Source of the DNA: an uncultured Pseudomonadota bacterium
GTDB taxonomy: Bacteria; Pseudomonadota; Gammaproteobacteria; Steroidobacterales; Steroidobacteraceae
Length of the DNA stretch: 63,456 bases
Direction of reading: 5' to 3'
Assembly (NCBI GenBank): GCA_946479515.1
Contig: CAMLGF010000017.1
Coordinates: 1-63,456 of the forward strand
Notes under the pieces: model-generated
Seen by the model: the letters and a program-made list of their open reading frames with translations, nothing else
Database searches by the model: none
Told to the model about the DNA's origin: nothing
Part shown: in pieces, positions 1 to 8,796 of the stretch
How the letters are laid out: each line of letters starts with the position of its first letter
Position numbering within the stretch: position 1 is the first letter of the stretch
Translations under genes and position numbers: made by a program

Positions 1-62
1 CTGATGAAGAGGAGACTGATGGCGGGGCGCCCGCGGCCGCGTCAGCCGGGCGCGGACAATAG
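1..62. other. Window edge, no gene recognised
   Basis: Short GC-rich stretch downstream of the PGPGW gene. It holds only a tiny plus frame that stops at once. No promoter, RNA or hairpin with a T-run was recognised. Confidence 0.4.
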
Positions 63-365
63 CTAGGGCGACGGAGGCGGGTCCTTGCCGTTCCTGCCGG
101 TGAGTTTGCGCGTGACTTCTTCCGCCTTGGCCTTGGCCTTGCGGAGCCAGATGCGCGCCCAGGCGAACTCGATGCCGAGGATGGCCAGCCCCCCGGGAAT
201 GACCACGAATGCCGGGCCGGGAAGCACGATCATGGCGATGCCCACCAGGAGAACCGAGCCGCCGACGATACCAATGGCAATGCGCTTCGCCACCTTGTAC
301 GGCACGTAGAGCGGATGCTTTTCGTCGAACACCAATAGAGACCTGATGACGGCGGCGGGAGGCAT
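63..365 (-). CDS. PGPGW-family small transmembrane protein
   Basis: Small inner-membrane protein of 100 residues with two adjacent hydrophobic helices at about residues 28-68. They are separated by an LPGP turn followed by VIPGGLAILG, close to the PGPGW signature; here the motif reads PGPAF, so the final GW is not conserved. A basic and charged tail (RKAKAKAEEVTRK) follows and should face the cytoplasm. The family has no established biochemical role. It lies downstream of ilvA on the same strand, 33 nt away, and could be cotranscribed with it, but nothing links it to isoleucine synthesis. The family call is fairly firm; the function is unknown. Confidence 0.75.
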   Translation of the reverse strand: MPPAAVIRSLLVFDEKHPLYVPYKVAKRIAIGIVGGSVLLVGIAMIVLPGPAFVVIPGGLAILGIEFAWARIWLRKAKAKAEEVTRKLTGRNGKDPPPSP

Positions 366-398
366 TCTACACAGACCGGTGTGACCGGCCGGTGTTCC

Positions 399-1919
399 TC
401 ACGCCCCCAGGAATATCCGATAGACCGGATTGTTAGTCTCGTCGCTGTAGGAAAAGTGCAGCACGTTCAGGTGATCGAGGAAGTCGCCGATGTCGGAAGG
501 CGGCACGTCGATGCCGGCCAGCACGCGGCCGTAGTCGGAGCCGTGATTGCGATAGTGGAACAGCGTGATGTTCCAGCGCGCACCCACCGACTGCAGGAAC
601 TTGAGCAGCGCGCCCCGGCGCTCGGGGAATTCGAAGCGATACAGACGCTCATTGGCGACACCACCGCCAGCATGGCCGCCCACCATGTAGCGCACGTGCA
701 GCTTGGCCATTTCGTTGTCGGTCATGTCCGTGACGCCATGACCCGCGGCCCGCAGCATGCCGATGACCTCGTCGCGCTCCTCCTTGCCGCGCGACACGGC
801 GAAGCCGACGAAGATCTGGGCGCGCTCGCGGCCGCCGTAGCGATAGTTGAATTCGGTCACCGAGCGCTGGCCGAGGGTCTCGCAGAACCGCAGGAAGCTG
901 CCCGGCTGCTCGGGTATCTCCACCGCGAGCAGCGCCTCGCGCGCCTGGCCAACGTCGGAGCGTTCGGCCACGTAGCGCAGCACGTCGAAGTTGAGATTCG
1001 CACCGCTGTTCACGGCGACGATGCGCTTGCCCTGCCAGGAGTTGAGCGCGCAGTACTTCTTGATGCCGGCCACCGCGAGCGCACCGGCGCCTTCGACGAT
1101 CGAGCGGGTGTCTTCGAAGATGTCCTGGATACCGGCGCAGATCTCGTCGGTGTCGACCAGCACCATCTCGTCGACATGCTCGCGGCACAGCCGGAAGGTC
1201 TCCTCCCCCACCTTTCTCACCGCGACGCCGTCGGCGAAGATGCCGACGCGCTCGAGCACCACGCGTTTCTTGGCGCGCAGGCTGTCGTGCATGGCCGCGG
1301 CGTCCACCGGTTCGACGCCGACGATCCGGATCTTTGGATTGAGGTATTTCGCGTAGGTCGCGATGCCGGCGATGAGCCCGCCTCCGCCCACGGGCACGAA
1401 GATGGCGTCCACCTCGTTGCGCGACTGGCGCATGATTTCCACCGCCACCGTGCCCTGCCCGGCGATCACGTCCGGATCGTCGAAGGGATGCACGAAGGCG
1501 AGATTGCGCTCGCGCACGATGGCCTGGGCGTGATCGTAGGCGCTGTCGTAGTCATCGCCGTGCAGCACCACCTCGCCACCCAGGTCGCGCACCGCGTTCA
1601 CCTTGATGTTGGGCGTGGTCTGCGGCATCACCACCACCGCCGGAATGCCGCGCCGGCGCGCCGCCAGCGCCACGCCCTGCGCATGGTTGCCGGCCGAGGC
1701 GCAGATCACGCCGCGCCGCGCGACCGCCTCGGACAGGTGTGCGATCTTGTTGTAGGCGCCGCGCAGCTTGAACGAAAACACCGGCTGCAGGTCTTCGCGC
1801 TTGAAGAGCACGGTGTTGCCCACTCGGCGCGACAACCGCGGCGCGGGTTCCAGAGGTGATTCCATGGCCACGTCGTAGACGCGGGCGCGCAGGATGCGTT
1901 CGATGTAGTTGTCGGTCAT
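399..1919 (-). CDS. ilvA: Threonine ammonia-lyase, biosynthetic (IlvA)
   Basis: PLP enzyme that deaminates L-threonine to 2-oxobutanoate, the first committed step of isoleucine synthesis, in the cytoplasm. The 506-residue length matches full-length biosynthetic IlvA (about 510). The PLP lysine lies in FSFKLRGAYNK (about K51), SAGNHAQG is at about 75-82 and the phosphate-binding GGGGL at about 178-182. The C-terminal third, from about residue 325, has two ACT-like regulatory segments, so allosteric isoleucine feedback is expected. The short catabolic TdcB type lacks that region. The start codon is ATG followed by TDNYIERILRARVY, typical of the family. ilvB and ilvH lie about 18 kb away in the same window rather than in an ilv cluster with this gene. 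Confidence 0.95.
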   Translation of the reverse strand: MTDNYIERILRARVYDVAMESPLEPAPRLSRRVGNTVLFKREDLQPVFSFKLRGAYNKIAHLSEAVARRGVICASAGNHAQGVALAARRRGIPAVVVMPQTTPNIKVNAVRDLGGEVVLHGDDYDSAYDHAQAIVRERNLAFVHPFDDPDVIAGQGTVAVEIMRQSRNEVDAIFVPVGGGGLIAGIATYAKYLNPKIRIVGVEPVDAAAMHDSLRAKKRVVLERVGIFADGVAVRKVGEETFRLCREHVDEMVLVDTDEICAGIQDIFEDTRSIVEGAGALAVAGIKKYCALNSWQGKRIVAVNSGANLNFDVLRYVAERSDVGQAREALLAVEIPEQPGSFLRFCETLGQRSVTEFNYRYGGRERAQIFVGFAVSRGKEERDEVIGMLRAAGHGVTDMTDNEMAKLHVRYMVGGHAGGGVANERLYRFEFPERRGALLKFLQSVGARWNITLFHYRNHGSDYGRVLAGIDVPPSDIGDFLDHLNVLHFSYSDETNNPVYRIFLGA

Positions 1920-1965
1920 ACGGAGCGGCAGTGTATCAGCGCCACGTGCCGCCCATGGCGGCGCG

Positions 1966-3486
1966 TCAATCCCGGACGGTGTAGCGGAACTGGCTCTTGC
2001 CGACGGTGACCCGGTCGCCGTTGTTCAGCACCTGGCGGGTGACGCGCTTGCCATTCACGAACACGCCATTGGTGCTGTTCAGGTCTTCGATCGACGTGTT
2101 CACCGGCCCGGCCAGCAGCACTGCGTGGTAGCGGCTCACGTGCTTGGTGTCGAGCACGATCTCGTTGTCCGCGCCGCGGCCGATCCGCGTGCGCCGGCCC
2201 AGAACGTGCACGAAATCGGTGTTGCCGTCGGTGCGGATCAACACGCGCGCCGGACCCTCGAGCGCGATCTCCTCGCCGGTCTGGTCGGCCGATTCGGTGA
2301 GAGCAGGCACGGTGCCGGTGATGCTGGCCTCGAGGTGCTGGATGCGGCTGTCGCGTTCCAGGATCGACCGCTGGCTCTCGGCGATGACCGCGCGCCATTC
2401 CTCGACGGTGACGCTGGCCTCCGCGAGCTTGCTGGTCTTGTCGCTCAGGTCGTTCTCGAGCTGGCGGATGCTCTCCTCCGCCACGCGCAGGTCGTCTTCC
2501 ACTTCGCGCGACCGGGCGTGCGCCAGCTCGAGCTCTGCCTTGAACTCGCACATTTTTTCGTCGCGCGCCAGGATCTCGGCGTGCAGCTGCGACACGTCCG
2601 GACGCACCGACGCCATGGCCTCGTCGAGCCGCGTGCCGAGCAGCTGCTCGCGCTGCTGGCGTGCGGCCAGGTCAGCCTCCAGGATGGCGATCTGGTCGTT
2701 CCTGCGGGCCACGCTGGCGCGCAGGTTCATCGAGTCGCACTCGAGAATTTCGCAGCGCTCGACGGCGGCCGCGAGCTGGCCGCGTGTGCGCTCGAGCACT
2801 TCCGCCTGTTCCGCGAGCTGCTTCTCCAGGCGGGCGATGCGATCATCGCGCGCGAACAGCGCGTCGGCGAGCCCGGCCTCGTCCGCGCTCTGCACCGACA
2901 GCCGCGCGCGCGCCGTCGACAGCGATTCGACCTGCGCGCCTAACTGCTCGCGCAGTTGCGCGCACTCGGCATTTGCGCGGGCCACGGCCGCGGCCCGTTC
3001 GGCATCGGCGATGCGCGCGTGTTCCTGGAGCTGGCAGACGCGTCCTTCGGCAGCGGCGAGCGCCGTGCGCAGCTCTTCGATGAGCGGTGGCGAGGGCGGC
3101 AGCACGATGGCGCCCGGCGTCACCGGCGGCGCATCGTCGGTCTTGTTCCTGGCGGCAGATTTCTTGCGCTGCCTGGCCGGCCGCGCGGCCGTCTCGAGCA
3201 GGGCCGCCGGCATCTCGTGCGTGCCGCTGTGGTCCAGATCGTACGCAGGCACGGACTGCGTCAGCGTGGGAACGCTGTCGAGCTTCACCGCGGGCATCTC
3301 GGTGGTGGCTTCTACGGCACCCGCCGTCGTCGCGGCGAAGCTGCCGGACGGCAGCACCCAGGTATCCGTATGGGACAGCGGCTCGGCACCGGACAGCGTC
3401 GCTTCGTAGGCGGCGACGTCGAGTACCGGCAGTTCTGCCGTCGCCTCGTTGTCCACTTCGGACGTGGGCGCGCTGTTCGCTGTCAT
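1966..3486 (-). CDS. FHA-domain protein with long coiled coil
   Basis: A 506-residue protein with three parts. Residues 1-150 are low-complexity and probably disordered. Residues about 150-390 form a long heptad-rich coiled coil full of LEKQLAEQ and LRASVARRN type repeats. The C-terminal 95 residues are a forkhead-associated domain with the hallmarks RIGRGADNEI, HVSRYHA and NSTNGVFVNG. FHA domains bind phosphothreonine peptides, so it probably acts as a scaffold that recruits a Ser/Thr-phosphorylated partner. No kinase gene is visible nearby. It has no signal peptide or membrane helix. It is divergent from the small alpha/beta-fold gene at 3659. The FHA assignment is firm; the partner is unknown. 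Confidence 0.85.
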   Translation of the reverse strand: MTANSAPTSEVDNEATAELPVLDVAAYEATLSGAEPLSHTDTWVLPSGSFAATTAGAVEATTEMPAVKLDSVPTLTQSVPAYDLDHSGTHEMPAALLETAARPARQRKKSAARNKTDDAPPVTPGAIVLPPSPPLIEELRTALAAAEGRVCQLQEHARIADAERAAAVARANAECAQLREQLGAQVESLSTARARLSVQSADEAGLADALFARDDRIARLEKQLAEQAEVLERTRGQLAAAVERCEILECDSMNLRASVARRNDQIAILEADLAARQQREQLLGTRLDEAMASVRPDVSQLHAEILARDEKMCEFKAELELAHARSREVEDDLRVAEESIRQLENDLSDKTSKLAEASVTVEEWRAVIAESQRSILERDSRIQHLEASITGTVPALTESADQTGEEIALEGPARVLIRTDGNTDFVHVLGRRTRIGRGADNEIVLDTKHVSRYHAVLLAGPVNTSIEDLNSTNGVFVNGKRVTRQVLNNGDRVTVGKSQFRYTVRD

Positions 3487-3658
3487 GCAGGATCCCCAGT
3501 TTCGCGGGCCAGGTTCGTTTTGCCGGCAATTCTATCCCCCGCCTCCGAGGGCCGGGTCGCGGAGTTTTCCCGGCGGCGGTGAAATGCGAAGGCGCTTCTC
3601 ATTTCTGTCAAATTCACTCCGGAGTCCCCAGCGGGGACCCCGGCGCGCGTCTTGGGAT

Positions 3659-4231
3659 ATGGTTGTGCCCATGAAATCGCCCAACCTCCCGGGAATGGAC
3701 CCGCCCAGGCTGCGCCGGGCCTACTTCGAGTGCCGTTTCGGCCAGCTGCACGTGCACAACGCCATTCCGGTGGGTGGCGGCTTCGACGAGCTCACGACCC
3801 TGATCTGCCTGCACGGCGCGGGCGCCACCGGGCGCAGTTTCCTCGCCCTGTCGACCCGGCTCGGGCGCACGCGCTCGGTCTACAGCCCGGACCTGCCGGG
3901 CAGCGGCGAGTCGGATGGCCCCGCGAACCCGTTGCCCGCCGCCGGCCACGCCGAGGCGATCGCGGATTTCCTGGATTCCATGCGTTTTCGCCAGGTCGAC
4001 CTGCTGGGCAGCGGCACCGGCGCGGCGGTGGCGGCGGAACTGGCCCTGCTGCGCCCGAAGGTGGCGCGCAGACTGGCGCTGCTCGGCACCATTCAACCCG
4101 AGGGGTGGAAGGCGGCGGCGCGCCTGCCGCAAGTCAAACTACCCGTGCTGGACATGCCGGAGATCATGCCGCAGCAGGTGCAGCAGGGGGACGGCGGCCT
4201 GGTGTCGCGCCTGCTGGAATTCCTCGCCTGA
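3659..4231 (+). CDS. Short alpha/beta-hydrolase-fold protein lacking the nucleophile
   Basis: About 190 residues from ATG 3659; ATG 3671 is an alternative, and the frame stays open upstream without family similarity. Residues 40-150 match the N-terminal half of alpha/beta hydrolases: LICLHGAG oxyanion loop, DLPGSGESDGP strand-turn, then VDLLGSGTGAAVAAELA at the nucleophile elbow. The elbow normally reads G-x-S-x-G; here it is G-S-G-T-G, so the serine position is glycine. The protein ends about 45 residues after the elbow helix, so the cap and the C-terminal half that carries the catalytic histidine are missing. It is probably a non-catalytic relative or a decaying gene. Its stop codon abuts the stop of the convergent GNAT gene. 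Confidence 0.65.
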   Translation: MVVPMKSPNLPGMDPPRLRRAYFECRFGQLHVHNAIPVGGGFDELTTLICLHGAGATGRSFLALSTRLGRTRSVYSPDLPGSGESDGPANPLPAAGHAEAIADFLDSMRFRQVDLLGSGTGAAVAAELALLRPKVARRLALLGTIQPEGWKAAARLPQVKLPVLDMPEIMPQQVQQGDGGLVSRLLEFLA

Positions 4232-4951
4232 TCACGAGCGGGCGTGCACGAACGGGGCGGTGAGCGCGGAGAGCCTCAGTTTCTGGTTGCCGGCAGCATC
4301 GAAGTTCGCTTCATCGAGCCATTGTAGATAGGCGGCCTTCAGCCCGCCGCGCCAGTCGCCGTCGATGATGGCGAACCAGCAGGTGTCGCGGTTGCGTTCC
4401 TTGTAGACGATGGCCTGGCGGAACAGGCCCTCGTAGGTGAAGCCATGGCGGGTGGCCGCCGCGCGCGACGGCAGATTGCAGCTGTCGCACTTCCACTCGT
4501 AGCGGCGATAACCGAGGTCGAAGGCGTTGGCCATGAACAGGAACATGGCCTCGGTGGCGGCGCGTGTGCGCGCGAGGCGCGGCGAGTAGTGAATCTGGCC
4601 GATCTCGACGACGCCGTTCTGAGGGTCGATGCGCAGGTAGGAAGCCATGCCGACGGCGCGACCATCGACGACGATGGCGTAGCACTGCGGATCGCGCGCG
4701 GCCTGCGCGCCCATCATCCACTGCTCGAAGGCCTCGAAGCTCGCAAACGGACCATTGTAGGAATACGTCCAGCGCGACGCGGTGAGGTCCTCGGCCTGCG
4801 CCTCCCACAAGTCGCGCGCGTGGCGCGCCGCCTGCAGTGGCTCGACGCGGCAATATCTGCCGGCGAGCGCGGCATGGGGCGGAAACGGCGGCGCAGTCCA
4901 GCCGGGCAGCGCGCGGCCGATGGGCTGGCCGAGTTCATTGGTGCGATTCAT
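4232..4951 (-). CDS. GNAT family N-acetyltransferase (RimJ/RimL-like)
   Basis: A 239-residue protein whose residues 30-205 fit the RimJ/RimL-type acetyltransferase fold: RYCRVEPL at the start, a VDGRAVGMASYLRI core strand, VVEIGQIHYSP and RTRAATEAMFLFM over the acetyl-CoA-binding helix, then a GF..EG..R motif (HGFTYEGLFRQAIV). The family acetylates protein N-termini or small amines; the substrate cannot be told from sequence. ATG 4951 starts the conserved protein (NRTNELGQPIGRAL). The same frame stays open much further upstream, but there it lies antisense to the S9 peptidase and shows no family signature. It is divergent from that peptidase gene. Confidence 0.85.
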   Translation of the reverse strand: MNRTNELGQPIGRALPGWTAPPFPPHAALAGRYCRVEPLQAARHARDLWEAQAEDLTASRWTYSYNGPFASFEAFEQWMMGAQAARDPQCYAIVVDGRAVGMASYLRIDPQNGVVEIGQIHYSPRLARTRAATEAMFLFMANAFDLGYRRYEWKCDSCNLPSRAAATRHGFTYEGLFRQAIVYKERNRDTCWFAIIDGDWRGGLKAAYLQWLDEANFDAAGNQKLRLSALTAPFVHARS

Positions 4952-5092
4952 GCGCACGATTCTCACATCGGCGGGACGCCGAGGCGAAGGGCCACCACGG
5001 CGGAATGAGCCTGACAGTGCTTGCCTTGGCAAATTCCCGCTCGGCAGAATCGTCGCCATCCGCGCGCCGCGCGACCATCTCCCGGGGACTCC

Positions 5093-7138
5093 ATGTATCG
5101 ACGCTTCTTGACCGTCGCCGCGGCCGTCGCGAGTTTGTTTGCCGCCGCCGCACACGCGACCGACGCGGCTCGCTTGCTCACCGCGGAAAAGATGTGGGCA
5201 CTGGCGCGACTCGGCGACCCTGCGATCACGCCCGACGGCAGGACGGCCGTGTTGCCCGTGACCCGGTTCGACATCGCCGAGAACAAGGGCCTCATGGACC
5301 TGTGGCTGGTGCCGGTGGGCGGCGGCGAAGCCCGCCAGCTCACCAGCGACAAGGCCAGCGACAGCCAGCCCACGGTCAGCCCCGACGGCAAATGGATCGC
5401 GTTCGTGTCCAAGCGCGGCGACGACACCGAAAGCCAGGTCTACGTGATCGCGGTGGATGGCGGAGAGGCGCGCCGCGTGACCAACATTCCCACCGGCGCG
5501 TCGGTTCCCAAGTGGTTTCCCGACAGCCGGCACATCGCCTTCGTGAGCGAGATCTGGACCGACCTCGTGCGCTGGGAGGACCAGGCGGCTCGCAAGAAGG
5601 AGCGCGCAGATTCCAAGATGACCGCGAAGGTGTGGACCCGCGCGCCCATCGCCTATTTCGACCACTTCCTCGACGATCGCGAACCGCACCTGTTCTCGAT
5701 CACGCGCGACGGTGGCGAGGTCACCGCCATCACCCGACTGTCGGGGTTCCACCTGTCGAAGGCCGAGGTCGACGCCACCTCCTATGACATCTCGCCCGAC
5801 GGCCTGGAAGTCGCGTTCGCGGCCAATGTCGACGACACCGGCATCGACGGCAATTTCGACGTGATCCTGTTGCCGGCCTGCGGCTGCAAACCGCCGCGCA
5901 ACATCACCGAAGAGAGCAAGGCGGACGACGGCGCGCCGCGCTACAGCCCCGACGGCAGGCGCCTGGCCTTCACGCAGCAGCGGCTCAAGGGGTTCTACGC
6001 CGACCGCCAGCGGCTGATGCTGTTCGATCGCGCCGCCGGCACCACCGTGGGCCTGACCGAGAACTGGGACCGCAGCGCCGAGGGACTGGTGTGGGAGCGC
6101 GACTCTCGCAGCCTGCTGGGCACCATCGACGATGCCGGCACGCGCCGCGTGTATCGCTTCCGGCTCGATGGCGGCACGCCCGCTCCGGTCACGAAGGCCG
6201 CGAGCTTCGGCGCGCTGGCGTTGTCCGCCAATGGCCGGGGGCTGGTGGCCATCCGCCAGACCTTCGTGGAGCCGCCGACGCTGGTGGCGCTGAATGCGCG
6301 CACCGGCGCCGCCACCCGGCTCACCACGTTCAACGACGCCGCGCTCGCCGGCATCGATCAGGGACGCTACGAGAGCGTCACCTACCCGGGCGCGCGCGGC
6401 GACGACATCCAGATGTGGGTGTTCTATCCACCCGGGTTCGACGCCACGAAGAAGTACCCGGCGCTGATGCTGCTGCATGGTGGCCCGCACAACTCCATCA
6501 TCGATGCCGTGCAGTGGCGCTGGAACGCGCAGGTGTTCGCCGCCTGGGGTTACGTGGTGACCTGGCACAATTTCCACGGCTCGAGCGGCTTCGGCAACGA
6601 CTTCGCCGACTCGATCAATCCGGATCGCATCAGCATGCCCTACGAGGACACGATCAAGGCCGCCGAGTGGCTCGAGGCGAGGCCGTTCATCGACGCGCAG
6701 CGCATGGCAGCCGCGGGCGGCAGTTACGGCGGTTTCCTCGCGGCCACGCTGCTCGGACGCCAGCACCCGTTCAAGACGCTGGTGGCCCACGCCGCCGTGT
6801 ACAACAACTTCACGCAGATCGCCGCGGACTATGGCGCGGAGAAGGAACGCTTCTTCGACTTCTGGGAGAAGCCGGAGGAATTCGCCAGGTACTCGCCGCA
6901 CACCTCGGCGGGCAATTTCCGGACGCCGACACTGATCATCCACAATCACAACGACATGCGCGTGCCGGTGAACCACGGCATCGAGCTGTTCAATACCCTG
7001 CAGAAGCGCGGCGTACCGTCCAAGCTGGTGTATTTTCCGGACGAGAACCACTGGGTGCTGAAACCGCAGAACTCGTTGTTCTGGTACCAGACCGTGCGCG
7101 AGTGGCTGGCGCAGTACGCCGCACCCGGCGCGCAATGA
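5093..7138 (+). CDS. Exported S9 family prolyl oligopeptidase / acylaminoacyl-peptidase
   Basis: Serine peptidase of 681 residues with an N-terminal signal sequence (YRRFLTVAAAVASLFAAAAHA), so it probably works in the periplasm on short peptides. Residues about 45-400 form a TolB/WD-like beta-propeller with repeated DG(K/R) and SPDG turns. The C-terminal 250 residues are the catalytic alpha/beta-hydrolase domain, with nucleophile GGSYGG (about S544), Asp in HNDMRVP (about D621) and His in DENHWV (about H653), so the triad is intact. ATG 5093 is chosen because the signal peptide begins there. A co-directional SDR-type gene follows 19 nt after the stop. Confidence 0.9.
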   Translation: MYRRFLTVAAAVASLFAAAAHATDAARLLTAEKMWALARLGDPAITPDGRTAVLPVTRFDIAENKGLMDLWLVPVGGGEARQLTSDKASDSQPTVSPDGKWIAFVSKRGDDTESQVYVIAVDGGEARRVTNIPTGASVPKWFPDSRHIAFVSEIWTDLVRWEDQAARKKERADSKMTAKVWTRAPIAYFDHFLDDREPHLFSITRDGGEVTAITRLSGFHLSKAEVDATSYDISPDGLEVAFAANVDDTGIDGNFDVILLPACGCKPPRNITEESKADDGAPRYSPDGRRLAFTQQRLKGFYADRQRLMLFDRAAGTTVGLTENWDRSAEGLVWERDSRSLLGTIDDAGTRRVYRFRLDGGTPAPVTKAASFGALALSANGRGLVAIRQTFVEPPTLVALNARTGAATRLTTFNDAALAGIDQGRYESVTYPGARGDDIQMWVFYPPGFDATKKYPALMLLHGGPHNSIIDAVQWRWNAQVFAAWGYVVTWHNFHGSSGFGNDFADSINPDRISMPYEDTIKAAEWLEARPFIDAQRMAAAGGSYGGFLAATLLGRQHPFKTLVAHAAVYNNFTQIAADYGAEKERFFDFWEKPEEFARYSPHTSAGNFRTPTLIIHNHNDMRVPVNHGIELFNTLQKRGVPSKLVYFPDENHWVLKPQNSLFWYQTVREWLAQYAAPGAQ

Positions 7139-7157
7139 CATCTGCATCGGAGGGCAT

Positions 7158-8261
7158 ATGAAACGCCGCACACTGCTTGCCATGGCCGCCGCGGGCGCGC
7201 TCGCGCCGCTGGCACCCGCCTGGGCGGCGCGCAAACACCGGCCGCTGAGAATCCTGGTGCTGGGCGGCACCCGATTCATCGGCCTGCACATGACGGCGCT
7301 GGCGCTGCAACGCGGCCACACGCTCACGTTCTTCAATCGCGGCAGGACGCACACCGAGCGTTACCCAGCAGTGGAGCGCATCAAGGGCGACCGCAACGGC
7401 GAGATCGACGGCTTGAAAGACCGCGAGTGGGACGCGGTCATCGACAATTCCGGCTACGTGCCGCGCCACGTGAAGCTCACGGCCGAGCTGCTCGCGCCGC
7501 GGGTGAAGCAATACGTCTTCACGTCGTCGATTTCCGTCTATCCGGACTTCAGCGTACCGCGCGACGAGTCCTCGCCCGTGGGCAAGCTCGCGGACGAGAC
7601 CGTCGAGAGGGTGGACGGCGAGACCTATGGCCCCCTCAAGGCGCTGTGCGAGCAGGCCGCCGAGCGCGCCATGCCCGGCCGCACCTGCGTGATCCGTCCC
7701 GGCCTGATCGTGGGGCCCGACGACAACACCGATCGCTTCACCTACTGGCCGGCGCGCGCCGCGCGCGGCGGTGAGTTCATCGCGCCCGGCTCGCCGCGCG
7801 ACCCGTTCCAGGTCATCGACGCCCGCGACCTCGCGGCCTTCGTGATCGACGCGGTGGAGAACAACACCACCGGGGTCTACAACCTGGTCTCCAACGTCGA
7901 CGATTTCAAGTTCGGCGAGCTCACCGACGCGTGCATCGCCGCCGCCAACAAACAGGCAAGGCCGCCGCACAAGCCCCGCGCCGTCTATCTACCCAGCGAG
8001 TTCCTGGAGGCGCAAAAGGTCGAGCCCTGGAGCGAGATGCCGGTGTGGTTGCCGGCGAAGGGCGACGAGGCGGCCTTCGCCGGCACCAGCAATCGCGCCG
8101 CGCTGGCCAAGGGCCTGAAGATCACGCCGCTGCGCAAGACCGTCAGCGACACGCTGGCCTGGCACCTGGCGCGGCCGCCGGCGGAACGCGAGCAGTTGAA
8201 GTCCGGCATCAGCCCGGAAAAGGAAGCGGCAGTGCTGTCGGCCTGGAAGGCCAGGAGTTAG
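7158..8261 (+). CDS. Exported NAD-dependent epimerase/dehydratase-like protein
   Basis: A 367-residue extended short-chain dehydrogenase/epimerase. The Rossmann motif GGTRFIG is at about 36-42 and the YxxxK catalytic pair at about Y157 and K161, with the SSISVY serine region before it. It starts with a basic, hydrophobic leader (KRRTLLAMAAAGALAPLAPAWA); the KRR could support Tat export, which would suit a protein that binds NAD(P) in the cytoplasm before export. It resembles the NmrA/CSP41-like branch annotated as NAD-dependent epimerases, whose sugar substrate is usually unknown. It is the second gene of a likely pair with the S9 peptidase. Fold and cofactor site are well supported; the reaction is not. 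Confidence 0.8.
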   Translation: MKRRTLLAMAAAGALAPLAPAWAARKHRPLRILVLGGTRFIGLHMTALALQRGHTLTFFNRGRTHTERYPAVERIKGDRNGEIDGLKDREWDAVIDNSGYVPRHVKLTAELLAPRVKQYVFTSSISVYPDFSVPRDESSPVGKLADETVERVDGETYGPLKALCEQAAERAMPGRTCVIRPGLIVGPDDNTDRFTYWPARAARGGEFIAPGSPRDPFQVIDARDLAAFVIDAVENNTTGVYNLVSNVDDFKFGELTDACIAAANKQARPPHKPRAVYLPSEFLEAQKVEPWSEMPVWLPAKGDEAAFAGTSNRAALAKGLKITPLRKTVSDTLAWHLARPPAEREQLKSGISPEKEAAVLSAWKARS

Positions 8262-8283
8262 AGGGTCGCCGCGCGGGGCCGCG

Positions 8284-8760
8284 TCACAGCGGCCCGAAAG
8301 ACTTCGCGTCGGCCTCGTCGTACACCTCGACACGCTTGCCCGAGCGCACCATGCGCTTGCCGATGCGCGGGAACTCCGCCACGTCGAAGTCGCGATTCTC
8401 CCCGCCCGATAGATAGACGAGGTCATCCGGCCCGGGATTGCGCAGCAGGTGCGCCACCGATGGCGCGGGAAAGCCGATGAAGTCGCCGGCCTGCACTTCG
8501 TACTCCACGTCGTCGATGAGCGCGATGGCACGGCCCGCCAGGAGATAGACCCACTCCTCCTCGTGCCGATGCGAGTGGTACACGAATGATTCGCGGCCCG
8601 CCGGCACGCGGATGAAATTCACGCCCGTGCGCTTGAGGCCCACGCTGAGCGCGAGCTGCGTGCCGTGCATTTCCGAGTTCGGGTTCCAGGGGTGCGAGAA
8701 CTGCTGGGCGTGCGCGGCGATGTCGGCGGCGCGCACGATGTTGAGGCTGGGCTTGTCCAT
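8284..8760 (-). CDS. Cupin-domain protein
   Basis: A 158-residue single-domain cupin. Motif 1 is HSHRHEEEWVYLLAGRA (about residues 62-78), giving metal ligands H62/H64 and a glutamate. The second barrel half (GDFIGFPAP..AHLLRNPG) supplies the last histidine. Such proteins bind Fe, Mn or Zn and can be isomerases, dioxygenases or plain sensors; there is no signal peptide. It starts 36 nt after eptA and is the last gene of the ECF-FecR-receptor unit, so a link with envelope modification is possible but unproven. The stop lies 22 nt from the convergent epimerase-like gene. Confidence 0.8.
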   Translation of the reverse strand: MDKPSLNIVRAADIAAHAQQFSHPWNPNSEMHGTQLALSVGLKRTGVNFIRVPAGRESFVYHSHRHEEEWVYLLAGRAIALIDDVEYEVQAGDFIGFPAPSVAHLLRNPGPDDLVYLSGGENRDFDVAEFPRIGKRMVRSGKRVEVYDEADAKSFGPL

Positions 8761-8796
8761 GGCGCAACGATAGCGCCTTTTACCCTGTTCGCGGCG

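Noticed and set aside
381..1859. 492-codon plus frame opposite ilvA
   Set aside because: Antisense to a clear IlvA; composition is His/Ala/Val-rich as expected of a GC-driven shadow, with no family signature.
4952..7354. Upstream extension of the GNAT frame to more than 1000 codons
   Set aside because: The extension is antisense to the S9 peptidase and part of the next gene; only residues from ATG 4951 match GNAT proteins.
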